64,000 nt of DNA from contig NZ_QHKZ01000004.1 in NCBI RefSeq assembly GCF_003194585.1, positions 1 to 64,000 of the forward strand, given 5' to 3'. The stretch comes from Nocardioides daejeonensis (GTDB lineage: Bacteria; Actinomycetota; Actinomycetes; Propionibacteriales; Nocardioidaceae). How positions within the stretch are numbered: position 1 is the first letter of the stretch; each line of letters opens with the position of its first letter. The notes below the pieces were generated by a model. The model saw nothing but the letters and a program-made list of their open reading frames with translations. It was not told the DNA's origin and made no database searches. Position numbers and translations under genes: made by a program. Shown here piece after piece: positions 34,880 to 42,066 of this stretch.

Positions 34880-36318
34880 ACATGTCCACACCCACCCTGC
34901 CTCCCCTCTCCCTGCCCCAGACCTTGGACGTCGTCAACGTGGGCCTGCCTCTCTTCGCCGACGCAGTGGCCCGGCAGGACGTCCCGGTCATGCAGGTGGA
35001 CTGGAGGATTCCCGGCGGCGGCGACCCGCGCGTCGTCGCCGCGCTCCGGCGTACCTTCGGGCCGTACGCCGCCGGCATCGACGCCGCCAACGCCGAGGTC
35101 TTCCGGCGCCTCGACCGCGGTGCGCCCCAGCTGGTGGACGTGCTCCCCGCAGCTCAGGTCGTTCCCGTGCTCGCCGAGGGCCGCACCCTGCTGCACAGCG
35201 GACCGCCGATCACCATCGAGCGGACCGCCGATCCACTGCGACGTTCGATGCGGGCGGCCGCATGCGCCGAAGGCTGGGCGGCCACGCCGGAGGAGGCCGA
35301 CCGGATGCTGAGCAGCGGCGAGATCCGGATCGAGTCCGCGAACGTGCACGGCGTCGTCGTGCCCATGGCCACCTCGATGGGACCGACCACGCCGATGTGG
35401 GTGATCGACCTGGCGGACGCCGGGATCCGCACCCATGCGCCGATCGGCCAGGGCTCCGGTGACGTCGCCTGGTTCGGGAAGGACTCGCCGGGAGCCATCG
35501 AGCGGCTGGTCCTGCTCCGCGAGGTCGCCGGGCCCGTGCTGGCGGACGCCGTGCGGACCATCGGACCGATCGACGTGATGTCGCTGGCGGCCCAGGCGGT
35601 CGCGATGGGCGACGACGTCCACGTTCGCACGCAGGCCGCCACGAACCTGCTGCTGCGCACGCTGCTGCCGGGCCTGGTAGCGAGCGAGCATCCGCGCAAG
35701 GTGGAGGCGGCGACGTTCCTGTCCGCCAACTACCTGCTCTTCCTCACGCTGGCGATGGCAGCGGCACGATCACTGACGACGTGGGCGGCGCAGGTGGAGG
35801 GCAGCTCGGTGGTGGCCGGGATGGCCCGCAACGGCACCGACTTCGCGGCCTGGCTGACCGGATCCGGGTCGACCTGGCATGTGACGGCCGCGCCGCCGGT
35901 GGGCCGAGCGCTCTACCAGCCCGGGCGCGGCGCGGCCGATGCCGCGCCCGACATCGGGGACAGCGCGGTCCTGGAGCTGGTCGGTCTCGGCGGCGCATGC
36001 GCGGCCGGATCGCCCGCCGTGGCACAGATGGTCGGCGGCACGATGGCCCACGCGGCCGAGCTGACTGAGGCACTCGACAACGTCAGCGTGGGCAACTCGA
36101 GCCGGTTCACCATTCCGGTCTGGGGCATGCGGGGATCGCCCGTGGGGGTCGACGTACGCCGCGTGGTCGAGCTGGGTATCACACCGAGCGTGACCACCGG
36201 GATCCTGCACGTCTCGGACGGCAGCGGTCAGGTCGGCGCCGGCGTCGCCGAGGCGCCGATCCAGCCGTTCATCGACGCGCTGCTCGAGCTGGACGCGCGG
36301 CTGACCGCCGGAGCCTGA
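34876..36318 (+). CDS. DUF1116 protein (YlbE/AllG-like, carbamoyltransferase-type subunit)
   Basis: 480 residues. LPQTLDVVNVGLPLFADAVARQDVPVMQVDWRIPGGGD and the later NGTDFAAWLTG, PPVGRALYQPGRG..AAPDIGDSAVLELVGLGG are typical of DUF1116, the AllG subunit that partners FdrA/AllF in oxamate carbamoyltransferase. It is the last of six coupled genes that begin with the ComA-like synthase and lies 10 kb from fdrA and arcC, an unusual split. It suggests that this operon ends in a carbamoylated intermediate that is phosphorolysed to carbamoyl phosphate. Confidence 0.87.
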   Translation: MNMSTPTLPPLSLPQTLDVVNVGLPLFADAVARQDVPVMQVDWRIPGGGDPRVVAALRRTFGPYAAGIDAANAEVFRRLDRGAPQLVDVLPAAQVVPVLAEGRTLLHSGPPITIERTADPLRRSMRAAACAEGWAATPEEADRMLSSGEIRIESANVHGVVVPMATSMGPTTPMWVIDLADAGIRTHAPIGQGSGDVAWFGKDSPGAIERLVLLREVAGPVLADAVRTIGPIDVMSLAAQAVAMGDDVHVRTQAATNLLLRTLLPGLVASEHPRKVEAATFLSANYLLFLTLAMAAARSLTTWAAQVEGSSVVAGMARNGTDFAAWLTGSGSTWHVTAAPPVGRALYQPGRGAADAAPDIGDSAVLELVGLGGACAAGSPAVAQMVGGTMAHAAELTEALDNVSVGNSSRFTIPVWGMRGSPVGVDVRRVVELGITPSVTTGILHVSDGSGQVGAGVAEAPIQPFIDALLELDARLTAGA

Positions 36319-36349
36319 GCCGGTACCGGTGGCTGGGCCCGGCTCGGGC

Positions 36350-36751
36350 TCAGCTGCCGGCGATCTCCACAGTGGGCCGCTGGGCCAGTGTGTTGGAGAC
36401 GTAGCAGACCCGGTTGGCCGGCTCCAGGAGCGGCTCCAACTGCTCCCGGGGCAAGGCCGAGGCGACCACCAGCCTGATCTCGGAGAAGCGAGCGCCCTCG
36501 TACTCTCCCACCGCGGTGACGCTCAGGTCCGGCAGGTCGATCCCGCGCTTGCCTGCTGCCCAGTTGAGGGCGAGGGCGTAGCAGGAGGCGGCAGCGCCGA
36601 GGAGGTACTCCGTCGGCATCGGCGCCGTGTCGGTGCCGCCGGCAGAGGCCGGCTCGTCGACGCCGAAGACGAAGTCGCCGCTGGTCACTGTCGCCCGCCA
36701 GCCGCCCTCCCAGCGGGCAACGACCGGCGCCGATGGTCCTGACCTGGCCAT
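36350..36751 (-). CDS. OsmC/Ohr family protein
   Basis: 133 residues. The two redox cysteines of the family are present in AAASCYALALNWAA and ANRVCYVSNTL. OsmC/Ohr proteins reduce organic hydroperoxides with dihydrolipoamide or similar thiols. The ATG at 36751 follows AGGAGAGGAACCAGC. It converges on the DUF1116 gene and is separated from the next operon by a strong terminator. It could be a target of the OhrR-like regulator at 21.7 kb, but no OhrR box was noticed before it. Confidence 0.86.
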   Translation of the reverse strand: MARSGPSAPVVARWEGGWRATVTSGDFVFGVDEPASAGGTDTAPMPTEYLLGAAASCYALALNWAAGKRGIDLPDLSVTAVGEYEGARFSEIRLVVASALPREQLEPLLEPANRVCYVSNTLAQRPTVEIAGS

Positions 36752-36802
36752 GCTGGTTCCTCTCCTTCGGATGTTGCCTGTCACGACGGGGCTCGCCCAT
36801 GA

Positions 36803-36837
36803 CTTCGGGGCCCGGTCGCAGCGACCGGGCCCCGAAG
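36803..36837 (-). terminator. Rho-independent-type terminator after the amidohydrolase operon
   Basis: CTTCGGGGCCCGGTCG, 3-nt loop, perfect 16-bp complement. It lies 20 bp beyond the stop of the amidohydrolase gene on the minus strand. No long U-run, as is common in high-GC actinobacteria. Confidence 0.8.
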
Positions 36838-36856
36838 ACGTGGTGTGCTCACCGGG

Positions 36857-37690
36857 TCAGCTGTAGAGCCTGTCGAAGTTGTCGTAGAAGATCATGTCCG
36901 CGATCTCCCGCGAGCCGGTGGCATCGATCATGCGGTGATACTCGCCGGCGAAGTCGCCCCACGGCTGGTCCGTCGCGAACAACACCCGATCGCCACCGAT
37001 ACCGCGCTTGTCGATCTCGTTCGCCAGCCAGTTCGGCGCGAACCCGATCGCCCAGGTGAGATCGGTGTAGACCTTCTTGCCCGATTCGATCCAGTCGAAG
37101 AAGCGGCCGCCAATGAGCTTGATGTGGCCGCTCATGCCGCCACCGAAGTGCACCAGGTGGATCGGCACCTCGTCGGCGTACCGGTCCACGAGCTCACCGA
37201 TCCTGTCGATGTCGGAGGCCGCGCCCGGGGAGGTGTGGACGTGCACGATCAGGTCCTTCTCCTTGGCCTTGGCGAAGACCTTGTCCAGCTGGGCCAGACA
37301 CTCCGGGTCGTCGACCGCGCCGCCGAGCAGGAAGCTGAACTTCAACGCCTTGATCCCGGGTTCGCCGGCAAGCGCCAGTGCGTTCTCGGTGAACTCCGCA
37401 TCCTGCGGCCGGGGCGAGGCCCAGAGCGCACCCCGGAGCCGATCGTCCTTGCCGACGGCCTCGACGACGAACTCGTTGAGGGCGAAGGAGTGCTTCGGGT
37501 CCGGCACCCCGTAGTTCGGGATGATGAGTGCGCGCTCGGTGCCTTCCGCGTCGAGGTCGGCGATCAGCTCCGCGATCGTCGCCCGGGCATTCTGGTCGGG
37601 ATTGACCGGTGGGCCGCCGTAGAAGGGGAACGCCGGCAGGACTCCGACATGCCGGTGCGCGTCGGCATGACGCTTGGGAGCCTTCGCCAT
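36857..37690 (-). CDS. Amidohydrolase family 2 (TIM-barrel metal hydrolase)
   Basis: 277 residues. DAHRHVG gives the first metal-binding HxH (shortened), and KALKFSFLLGG, VHVHTSPG, LVHFGGG and LFATDQPW (Asp of the last strand) follow the amidohydrolase_2 order. Members include decarboxylases and lactonases. The ATG at 37690 overlaps the preceding stop (TGATG); a GTG one codon earlier is possible. It is the last gene of the flavoprotein - small protein - MSMEG_0572-like - amidohydrolase operon. Substrate unknown. Confidence 0.82.
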   Translation of the reverse strand: MAKAPKRHADAHRHVGVLPAFPFYGGPPVNPDQNARATIAELIADLDAEGTERALIIPNYGVPDPKHSFALNEFVVEAVGKDDRLRGALWASPRPQDAEFTENALALAGEPGIKALKFSFLLGGAVDDPECLAQLDKVFAKAKEKDLIVHVHTSPGAASDIDRIGELVDRYADEVPIHLVHFGGGMSGHIKLIGGRFFDWIESGKKVYTDLTWAIGFAPNWLANEIDKRGIGGDRVLFATDQPWGDFAGEYHRMIDATGSREIADMIFYDNFDRLYS

Positions 37691-38181
37691 CACATGGTCC
37701 AGGTGTTGAGCTGGAAGTGCTTGTCACGCCACGCCGTGAGCGCGGAGTCCAGCACGTCCAGCGGGTTGAACGCCTTCACACCGGGGATCAGGTCGTTCTC
37801 GCGCATGCCGTACAAGGCACCCATCGCGAACCGGCAGGCGTAGATGGTGGCGCCCTCGTCCATCAGGATCTTGAGCTGCTTGTTGACCGAGAGGTTGCCG
37901 GGGAAGCCTTCCGTGCCCACCGCCGGATAGCCGCGACCGGCAGCGGCGAGCAGCACCGCAGGGCCGTAGAGGACGATGGTGAGCTCGAACCCCTTGCGCT
38001 GGAGTCGGGTGGAGGTCATGAGGTTGACCAACGAGACCGAACCTTCGAAGGGAACCGAGTGGATGAAGACCGTCGCCTTCTCACCCTCGTTGGCCTGAAT
38101 GTCGGGGAACACCTTCTCGCTGGTGTCCCAGTTGACGTCTCCTTCTTTCGGAGTCTCGACGAATACGGTCTGGCTGGACAT
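37690..38181 (-). CDS. MSMEG_0572/Sll0783-family nitrogen starvation response protein (NitB-like)
   Basis: 163 residues. KATVFIHSVPFEGSVSLVNLMTSTRLQRKGFELTIVLYGPAVLLAAAGRGYPAVG and CRFAMGALYGMRENDLIPGVKAFNPLDVLDSALTAW are the hallmark of this family, which has a DsrE-like fold and a conserved Cys in YACRFA. The Synechocystis homolog Sll0783 is induced by nitrogen starvation, and homologs open the Nit1C clusters. Function unknown. Here it is separated by 8 kb from the radical SAM/GNAT/AIR-synthase genes of the same set. Confidence 0.87.
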   Translation of the reverse strand: MSSQTVFVETPKEGDVNWDTSEKVFPDIQANEGEKATVFIHSVPFEGSVSLVNLMTSTRLQRKGFELTIVLYGPAVLLAAAGRGYPAVGTEGFPGNLSVNKQLKILMDEGATIYACRFAMGALYGMRENDLIPGVKAFNPLDVLDSALTAWRDKHFQLNTWTM

Positions 38182-38242
38182 GAGTGCGTACTCCTATGGG
38201 TCGGGTTTGCTGGATGACTTCGTGGGGCCGAGTCAGAGAGCG

Positions 38243-38545
38243 TCAGGAGGCTCGGTCGCGGGGTGGCTTGGAGGTCAGCTCCCCGAAGCCCGTGACCGCC
38301 GGGCCGCGGAGGGGAGCCTGTTTGACCCACCTCTTCTGATGGCTGCCGGGCATCTTCGCGATGATCGCGTTCCGCAGGCCGGCGGGAAGGAGATAGAAGA
38401 GAGGGACGTAGATGCGACGCCAGAAGATCTCGACTCCGCGCGGCGGAGCGGGCCGAGTGGTCCCGAGCCGACGGGCCACCTTGTCCTGGGCGTCGATCAT
38501 CAGGTAGTGCTCGGAGGTGCTCCGCACCCAGCGCGTGAATCCCAT
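38243..38545 (-). CDS. Small basic hypothetical protein
   Basis: 100 residues, not recognised. It is rich in Arg and aromatic residues (WVRSTSEHYLMIDAQDKVARRLG; FWRRIYVPLFYLLPAGLRNAIIAKMPG) with one amphipathic or membrane-associated stretch near FYLLPAGLRN. It sits 3 bp after the flavoprotein gene and 61 bp before the MSMEG_0572-like gene, so it is co-transcribed. It could tether or modulate the flavoprotein; nothing in the sequence proves this. Confidence 0.65.
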   Translation of the reverse strand: MGFTRWVRSTSEHYLMIDAQDKVARRLGTTRPAPPRGVEIFWRRIYVPLFYLLPAGLRNAIIAKMPGSHQKRWVKQAPLRGPAVTGFGELTSKPPRDRAS

Positions 38546-38548
38546 GGC

Positions 38549-39886
38549 TCAGCCCTTGAGGTTCGCCAGGGCGTTCTGGGCGGCGGTTGCGATCGGCTCG
38601 CCGAGGGCGCCGATCGGAGGGCTGTAGACGTTCTCCATGGTGGCCAGCTCCCTGAGGGTGATGCCGGTCCGGACCGCCATCGCCAAGAAGTCGCAGCGCT
38701 CCTTGATGCCCTCGCCGCCGACCAACTGGGCCCCGATCAGTCGCAGGCCCTCGGGCTCGGCTAGCAGCTTCACCTTCACCGGCTTCACGTCCGGGTAGTA
38801 GCGAGCTCGCGAGATGCCCTGCCCGTTGCCGACCACGAAGGGGATGCCGAGCGCTGTGGCCAGCGTCTCGCTGAAGGAGACCCCGCCGATCATCCACTTG
38901 CCCGCGACCATGCCCCAGGGGACGTAGACGGCCTGGTACTCGCGCTCACCGCCGGCAGCGTTGGTGCCCGCGACCTTGCCCTGGGCGTAGGCGTGGCTGC
39001 CGGACAGGCCTTGGATGGGCACGTTGGAGACACCATGGGGGATCTCGGTGCAGTCCCCGCAGGCGAAGACGTCGGGGACCGACGTACGCATCTGTCCGTC
39101 GACGATGATGCCGCCGCTCATGCCGAGCTTGACGCCCGCCGCCTTGGCCAGCGCGGTGTTGGCGACCTTCTCGGTGGCGATGACGGCCAGGTCCGCCTTG
39201 ATCTCGCCTTCATTGGTGGCGACCGCGCTCAGTTGACCGTTGGTGCCCTTGAACTCGGTGACCTTGGTGTTGAAGTGGAGCTTCGCGCCGAGCTCGAGCC
39301 ATGAGTCCTCGACCGGCTTCATGATGTCGGGGTCCGTGGCCATCGACATCGACCAAGGGGCGGGCTCGACGAGGTGGGTCTCGATACCGCGGTGCGCAAG
39401 CGCGGTGACCATCTCGGCACCCAACGGCGTGGACTCGCAGACGACGGCCGACTTCACCGTGTCGAGGACCTTGTCCCACTCCATCGCTTGGCGGATGTTC
39501 TTGACGTAGTAGAGCCCGCCGAGATCGGAGCCAGGTACGGCCGGGTCGGCGTAGTTGAAGCCGGTAGCGAGGATCAGCGAGTCGTACTTCTCCGTGACAC
39601 CGGTGGTCGTGGTGACCGTCTTGGCCTTGGTGTCGATGCTCGCAACGACTGTCTCGTAGCGGATGTCGATGCCCTGGTCGATGTAGTGCTGCTTGGTGGC
39701 CATGAAGAGCGAGTCGAAGCTCGCGATCTCCTTGCCGTGCACGTACGGAATGCCGCAGGGACTGTAGGCGGCATCTTCGAACTCGCTGAAGACGGTGATC
39801 TGCGCATCTGGTGCGGTGCCCTGTGCGGCACCCGCCGCGCCCATGCCAGCGGCTCCGCCGCCAACAACTATGATTCGCCGTGCCAT
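38549..39886 (-). CDS. FAD-dependent pyridine nucleotide-disulfide oxidoreductase (CoA-disulfide reductase/NADH oxidase-like)
   Basis: 445 residues. FAD site RIIVVGGGAAGMGAAG, single redox cysteine in YSPCGIPYVHG (the Cys43 position of CoA-disulfide reductase and NADH oxidases), NAD(P)-binding region around ESTPLGAEMV, and DVFACGDCTEIPHG near the second FAD block, plus a C-terminal dimerisation domain. It should reduce CoA disulfide, persulfide/polysulfide or oxygen. Sulfide chemistry would fit with the desulfhydrase/ComA genes, as an inference. ATG at 39886; its promoter shares the AACGAAATATT element with the carbamate kinase operon. First gene of its operon. Confidence 0.87.
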   Translation of the reverse strand: MARRIIVVGGGAAGMGAAGAAQGTAPDAQITVFSEFEDAAYSPCGIPYVHGKEIASFDSLFMATKQHYIDQGIDIRYETVVASIDTKAKTVTTTTGVTEKYDSLILATGFNYADPAVPGSDLGGLYYVKNIRQAMEWDKVLDTVKSAVVCESTPLGAEMVTALAHRGIETHLVEPAPWSMSMATDPDIMKPVEDSWLELGAKLHFNTKVTEFKGTNGQLSAVATNEGEIKADLAVIATEKVANTALAKAAGVKLGMSGGIIVDGQMRTSVPDVFACGDCTEIPHGVSNVPIQGLSGSHAYAQGKVAGTNAAGGEREYQAVYVPWGMVAGKWMIGGVSFSETLATALGIPFVVGNGQGISRARYYPDVKPVKVKLLAEPEGLRLIGAQLVGGEGIKERCDFLAMAVRTGITLRELATMENVYSPPIGALGEPIATAAQNALANLKG

Positions 39887-39932
39887 GAAGTCGTCTCCTC
39901 GGACGTCTGAGCCAGCCGTGTTGATTATGGGG

Positions 39933-39943
39933 AATATTTCGTT
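39933..39943. promoter_or_regulatory. Shared operator element AATATTTCGTT at the flavoprotein promoter
   Basis: Identical to 25933-25943 and at the same distance from the -10 box. It lies between the flavoprotein gene and the divergent XRE-cupin gene, the classical place for an autoregulatory operator. Confidence 0.7.
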
Positions 39944-39944
39944 C

Positions 39945-39972
39945 ACCATACTGGATACCCGCTCACCGTCAA
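39945..39972 (-). promoter_or_regulatory. Predicted promoter of the flavoprotein operon
   Basis: Minus strand: -35 TTGACG (39972-39967), 16-bp spacer, -10 TATGGT (39950-39945), then GAACGAAATATT. Same geometry as 25945-25972. Confidence 0.68.
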
Positions 39973-40040
39973 GGGGCAATCACGGAAGGCAGATCGGGGG
40001 CGCCCAGGGCCCCGCAACAAGCGGCGAGCCAGGAGGTTCC

Positions 40041-40628
40041 ATGAGGTCACGGGTCAACGAGGTCGTGTCGAGCATCGGACCCAAGTTGAAGTCCCTGCGG
40101 AAGGTGCACGGCTACTCGCTGCAGGCTCTGGCCGAGCGCTCCGACGTCTCCGCAGCAGCGATTCACAAGATCGAGTCGAGCAGCATGGTGCCGACCATCT
40201 CCACCCTGCTCAAGATCGCAGCCGCCCTGGACAAGCCCGTCGCCTACTTCGTCGAAGAAGAGGAAGAGCTGGCTTCAACGGTGAAGATCACCGCCGACGA
40301 CAGACCGGAGATCTACACCTCGCACTCCGGCATCACCCTGGGCGGGATCACCGGCCCCTACGGCAAGTTCCTCCTGGCCGGCGCCCTCGCGACCGTGATC
40401 CCTGGAGCCAGCAGCGGCGAGAAGCCGATGTACCACGCCGGCGAGGAACTGCTGTACGTCGTGTCGGGCGGCCTGGAGTTCGAGGTGAGCGGCGAGGTGT
40501 TCACCATCTCCGCCGGAGAATCGCTGCACTTCCGCACCCAGCAGCCGCACAGCTGGCGCAACCCTCACAAAGAAGATGCTGTCGCGGTCTGGATGGCCCT
40601 GCGGCCCCAGTCGGACTCCACCTACTGA
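40041..40628 (+). CDS. XRE-family regulator with C-terminal cupin domain
   Basis: 195 residues. HTH at about residues 13-65 (LKSLRKVHGYSLQALAERSDVSAAAIHKIESSSMVPTISTLLKIAAALDKPV) and a cupin_2 domain from about 105 (MYHAGEELLYVVSGGLEFEVSGEVFTISAGESLHFRTQQPHSWRN) with metal or effector residues. Such regulators (PuuR/SutR type) sense small sulfur- or nitrogen-containing metabolites. ATG at 40041 has AGGAGG 5 bp upstream. Divergent from the flavoprotein operon and probably binds AATATTTCGTT in that gap and at the carbamate kinase promoter. Confidence 0.92.
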   Translation: MRSRVNEVVSSIGPKLKSLRKVHGYSLQALAERSDVSAAAIHKIESSSMVPTISTLLKIAAALDKPVAYFVEEEEELASTVKITADDRPEIYTSHSGITLGGITGPYGKFLLAGALATVIPGASSGEKPMYHAGEELLYVVSGGLEFEVSGEVFTISAGESLHFRTQQPHSWRNPHKEDAVAVWMALRPQSDSTY

Positions 40629-40637
40629 ACACCGACG

Positions 40638-41678
40638 CTATGCGTCCGCGTCGCCGCGTCGGCGAAGCTGCTCATCGATCCACAGCTTGGCGCTGCCCAG
40701 CCAGCCGGCGGCGTCGTGCACCAGTTTTCCGAGCATGTCCCCGGTCTGGCTGAACGCCTCGGTGTAGCTCTTCGCTGCCTCCTTGGCCGCATCGCTGAGC
40801 TTGGCGTCCGCGTCATCGGAACGGCGGGGATAGGCGCCGCCGACGGAGGCGGCGTACTCACCGGAGTCGACCCAGCGGCGCAGCTCCGAGGCGCGGACCA
40901 CGGCGAAGGGATGGCTGCGCTGCTCGGTGATCAGCAGCTTCAGCACCGAGTCGCGGATGTTCTCGGTGTTCTCGTACTCCTGGCCCTGCGCGAAGAACGC
41001 GGTCGGATCCAGATCCTCCAGATGTCCACCGCTGGCCAGTTGCATGTGCACCCGATAGGCGGTGGCCGGGTCCTGTGTTGCCAGCAGGCCAGCACGGTCG
41101 GCGGAGAGCTCGGACTTGCGCGCCCACTCCTGCAGGGCAGCGATGATGCCTCGCGCCGCCAGACCGCCGGCAGGGATCGAGGCGAGCACCGTGCTGAACT
41201 GGAGGAGCCAGAGCAGCATGGTGCGATAGATGGCGTGCCCGGAGACGGCATGGCCCAGCTCGTGGCCGATGACGAAGCGGAGCTCCTCGGCGTCGAGCAG
41301 GTCGACCAGGGCCGAGTTGAGCACGATGATCGGCTTGTCGAGGCCGATGGTGACCGCGTTGAGGTAGGGGTCGGCGACGACGTACATCTCCGGGATCTCG
41401 TCGACGTCCAGCACGTGGGCCACGTCGAGCAGCAGTCGATGCAGCTCGGTGAACTGGCGCTCGTCGACGCGGACGCCCGACCCGAGGAAGAGGAGTCGCA
41501 CCCGGCGCTCGTTGAGGAAGCCCGACATGGTCTTCAGCAGCGCGTCGAAGCCCTTGAGCTTGCGCAGCGCCACCAACGCACCCCGATCGGCAGGATGCTC
41601 CCAAGCACGGGAGCTGATCCCGCTCAGGGTGGCGCGGGAGCGGGCGGGCGGTCCAGAGGCAGCCATAGCGACAACCAT
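40638..41678 (-). CDS. M48-family zinc metalloprotease
   Basis: 346 residues. VIGHELGHAVSGHAIY carries the HExxH zinc motif (HELGH) and the third ligand is in the SELSADRAGLLA segment. Hydrophobic stretches around MLLWLLQFSTVLASIPAGGLAARGII may associate with the membrane. Without a leading transmembrane pair it resembles the YggG/LoiP-like or soluble M48 peptidases. The ATG at 41678 has GAGGTGAG before it; ATG at 41666 is an alternative. The gene converges on the XRE-cupin gene (10-bp gap) and has no clear link to neighbours; it may mark the border between two clusters. Confidence 0.88.
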   Translation of the reverse strand: MVVAMAASGPPARSRATLSGISSRAWEHPADRGALVALRKLKGFDALLKTMSGFLNERRVRLLFLGSGVRVDERQFTELHRLLLDVAHVLDVDEIPEMYVVADPYLNAVTIGLDKPIIVLNSALVDLLDAEELRFVIGHELGHAVSGHAIYRTMLLWLLQFSTVLASIPAGGLAARGIIAALQEWARKSELSADRAGLLATQDPATAYRVHMQLASGGHLEDLDPTAFFAQGQEYENTENIRDSVLKLLITEQRSHPFAVVRASELRRWVDSGEYAASVGGAYPRRSDDADAKLSDAAKEAAKSYTEAFSQTGDMLGKLVHDAAGWLGSAKLWIDEQLRRRGDADA

Positions 41679-41865
41679 GCCATGGCTCACCTCATCGGAA
41701 GATCGGATCGAGAACCGGAGGACCGAGTCGGCACCGGCCGCTGACGAACGCCAGACCGATGCCCCGGCCCAGCGAACCCGGTGAAGCGCAACCCACGCCA
41801 GCGCACCTCGCCGGCCGCCAGCGGGATCGACGCGCGCGACCACGGCTGAAGTAGCGGACATTCAC

Positions 41866-41875
41866 GAATCGTTTC
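41866..41875. promoter_or_regulatory. LacI-type operator 1 (SnoaL-flavin reductase promoter)
   Basis: GAATCGTTTC, one mismatch from the palindrome GAAACGTTTC. It lies in the 388-bp gap (41679-42066), which otherwise holds only promoter signals, about 75 bp upstream of a good -35 box. Confidence 0.55.
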
Positions 41876-41940
41876 TATTACGTCACGGTTCCTCGATTTA
41901 CGACTGCTTGTGCCGCCTGGTTCGACACACAGCGCCGCCG

Positions 41941-41968
41941 TTGACACCCAAACTGGAATCGTTAATAC
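41941..41968 (+). promoter_or_regulatory. Promoter of the SnoaL-flavin reductase gene
   Basis: TTGACA (41941-41946), 16-bp spacer, TAATAC (41963-41968): near-consensus sigma-70 type, the best in the window. The spacer contains GAATCGTTAA (41956-41965), a second operator-like element that would block RNA polymerase when bound. Confidence 0.75.
41956..41965. promoter_or_regulatory. LacI-type operator 2 inside the promoter
   Basis: GAATCGTTAA shares eight of ten positions with operator 1 and overlaps the -10 box. Confidence 0.5.
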
Positions 41969-42066
41969 TCGTTCATGTCGACTCCGCACTTCTCAAGGAA
42001 CTGAGCGCTGCCGGAGGCCGCGCCACACCAACTGCCTTCTGCGCGCAGAGTGAGGGATGGAAAGAG

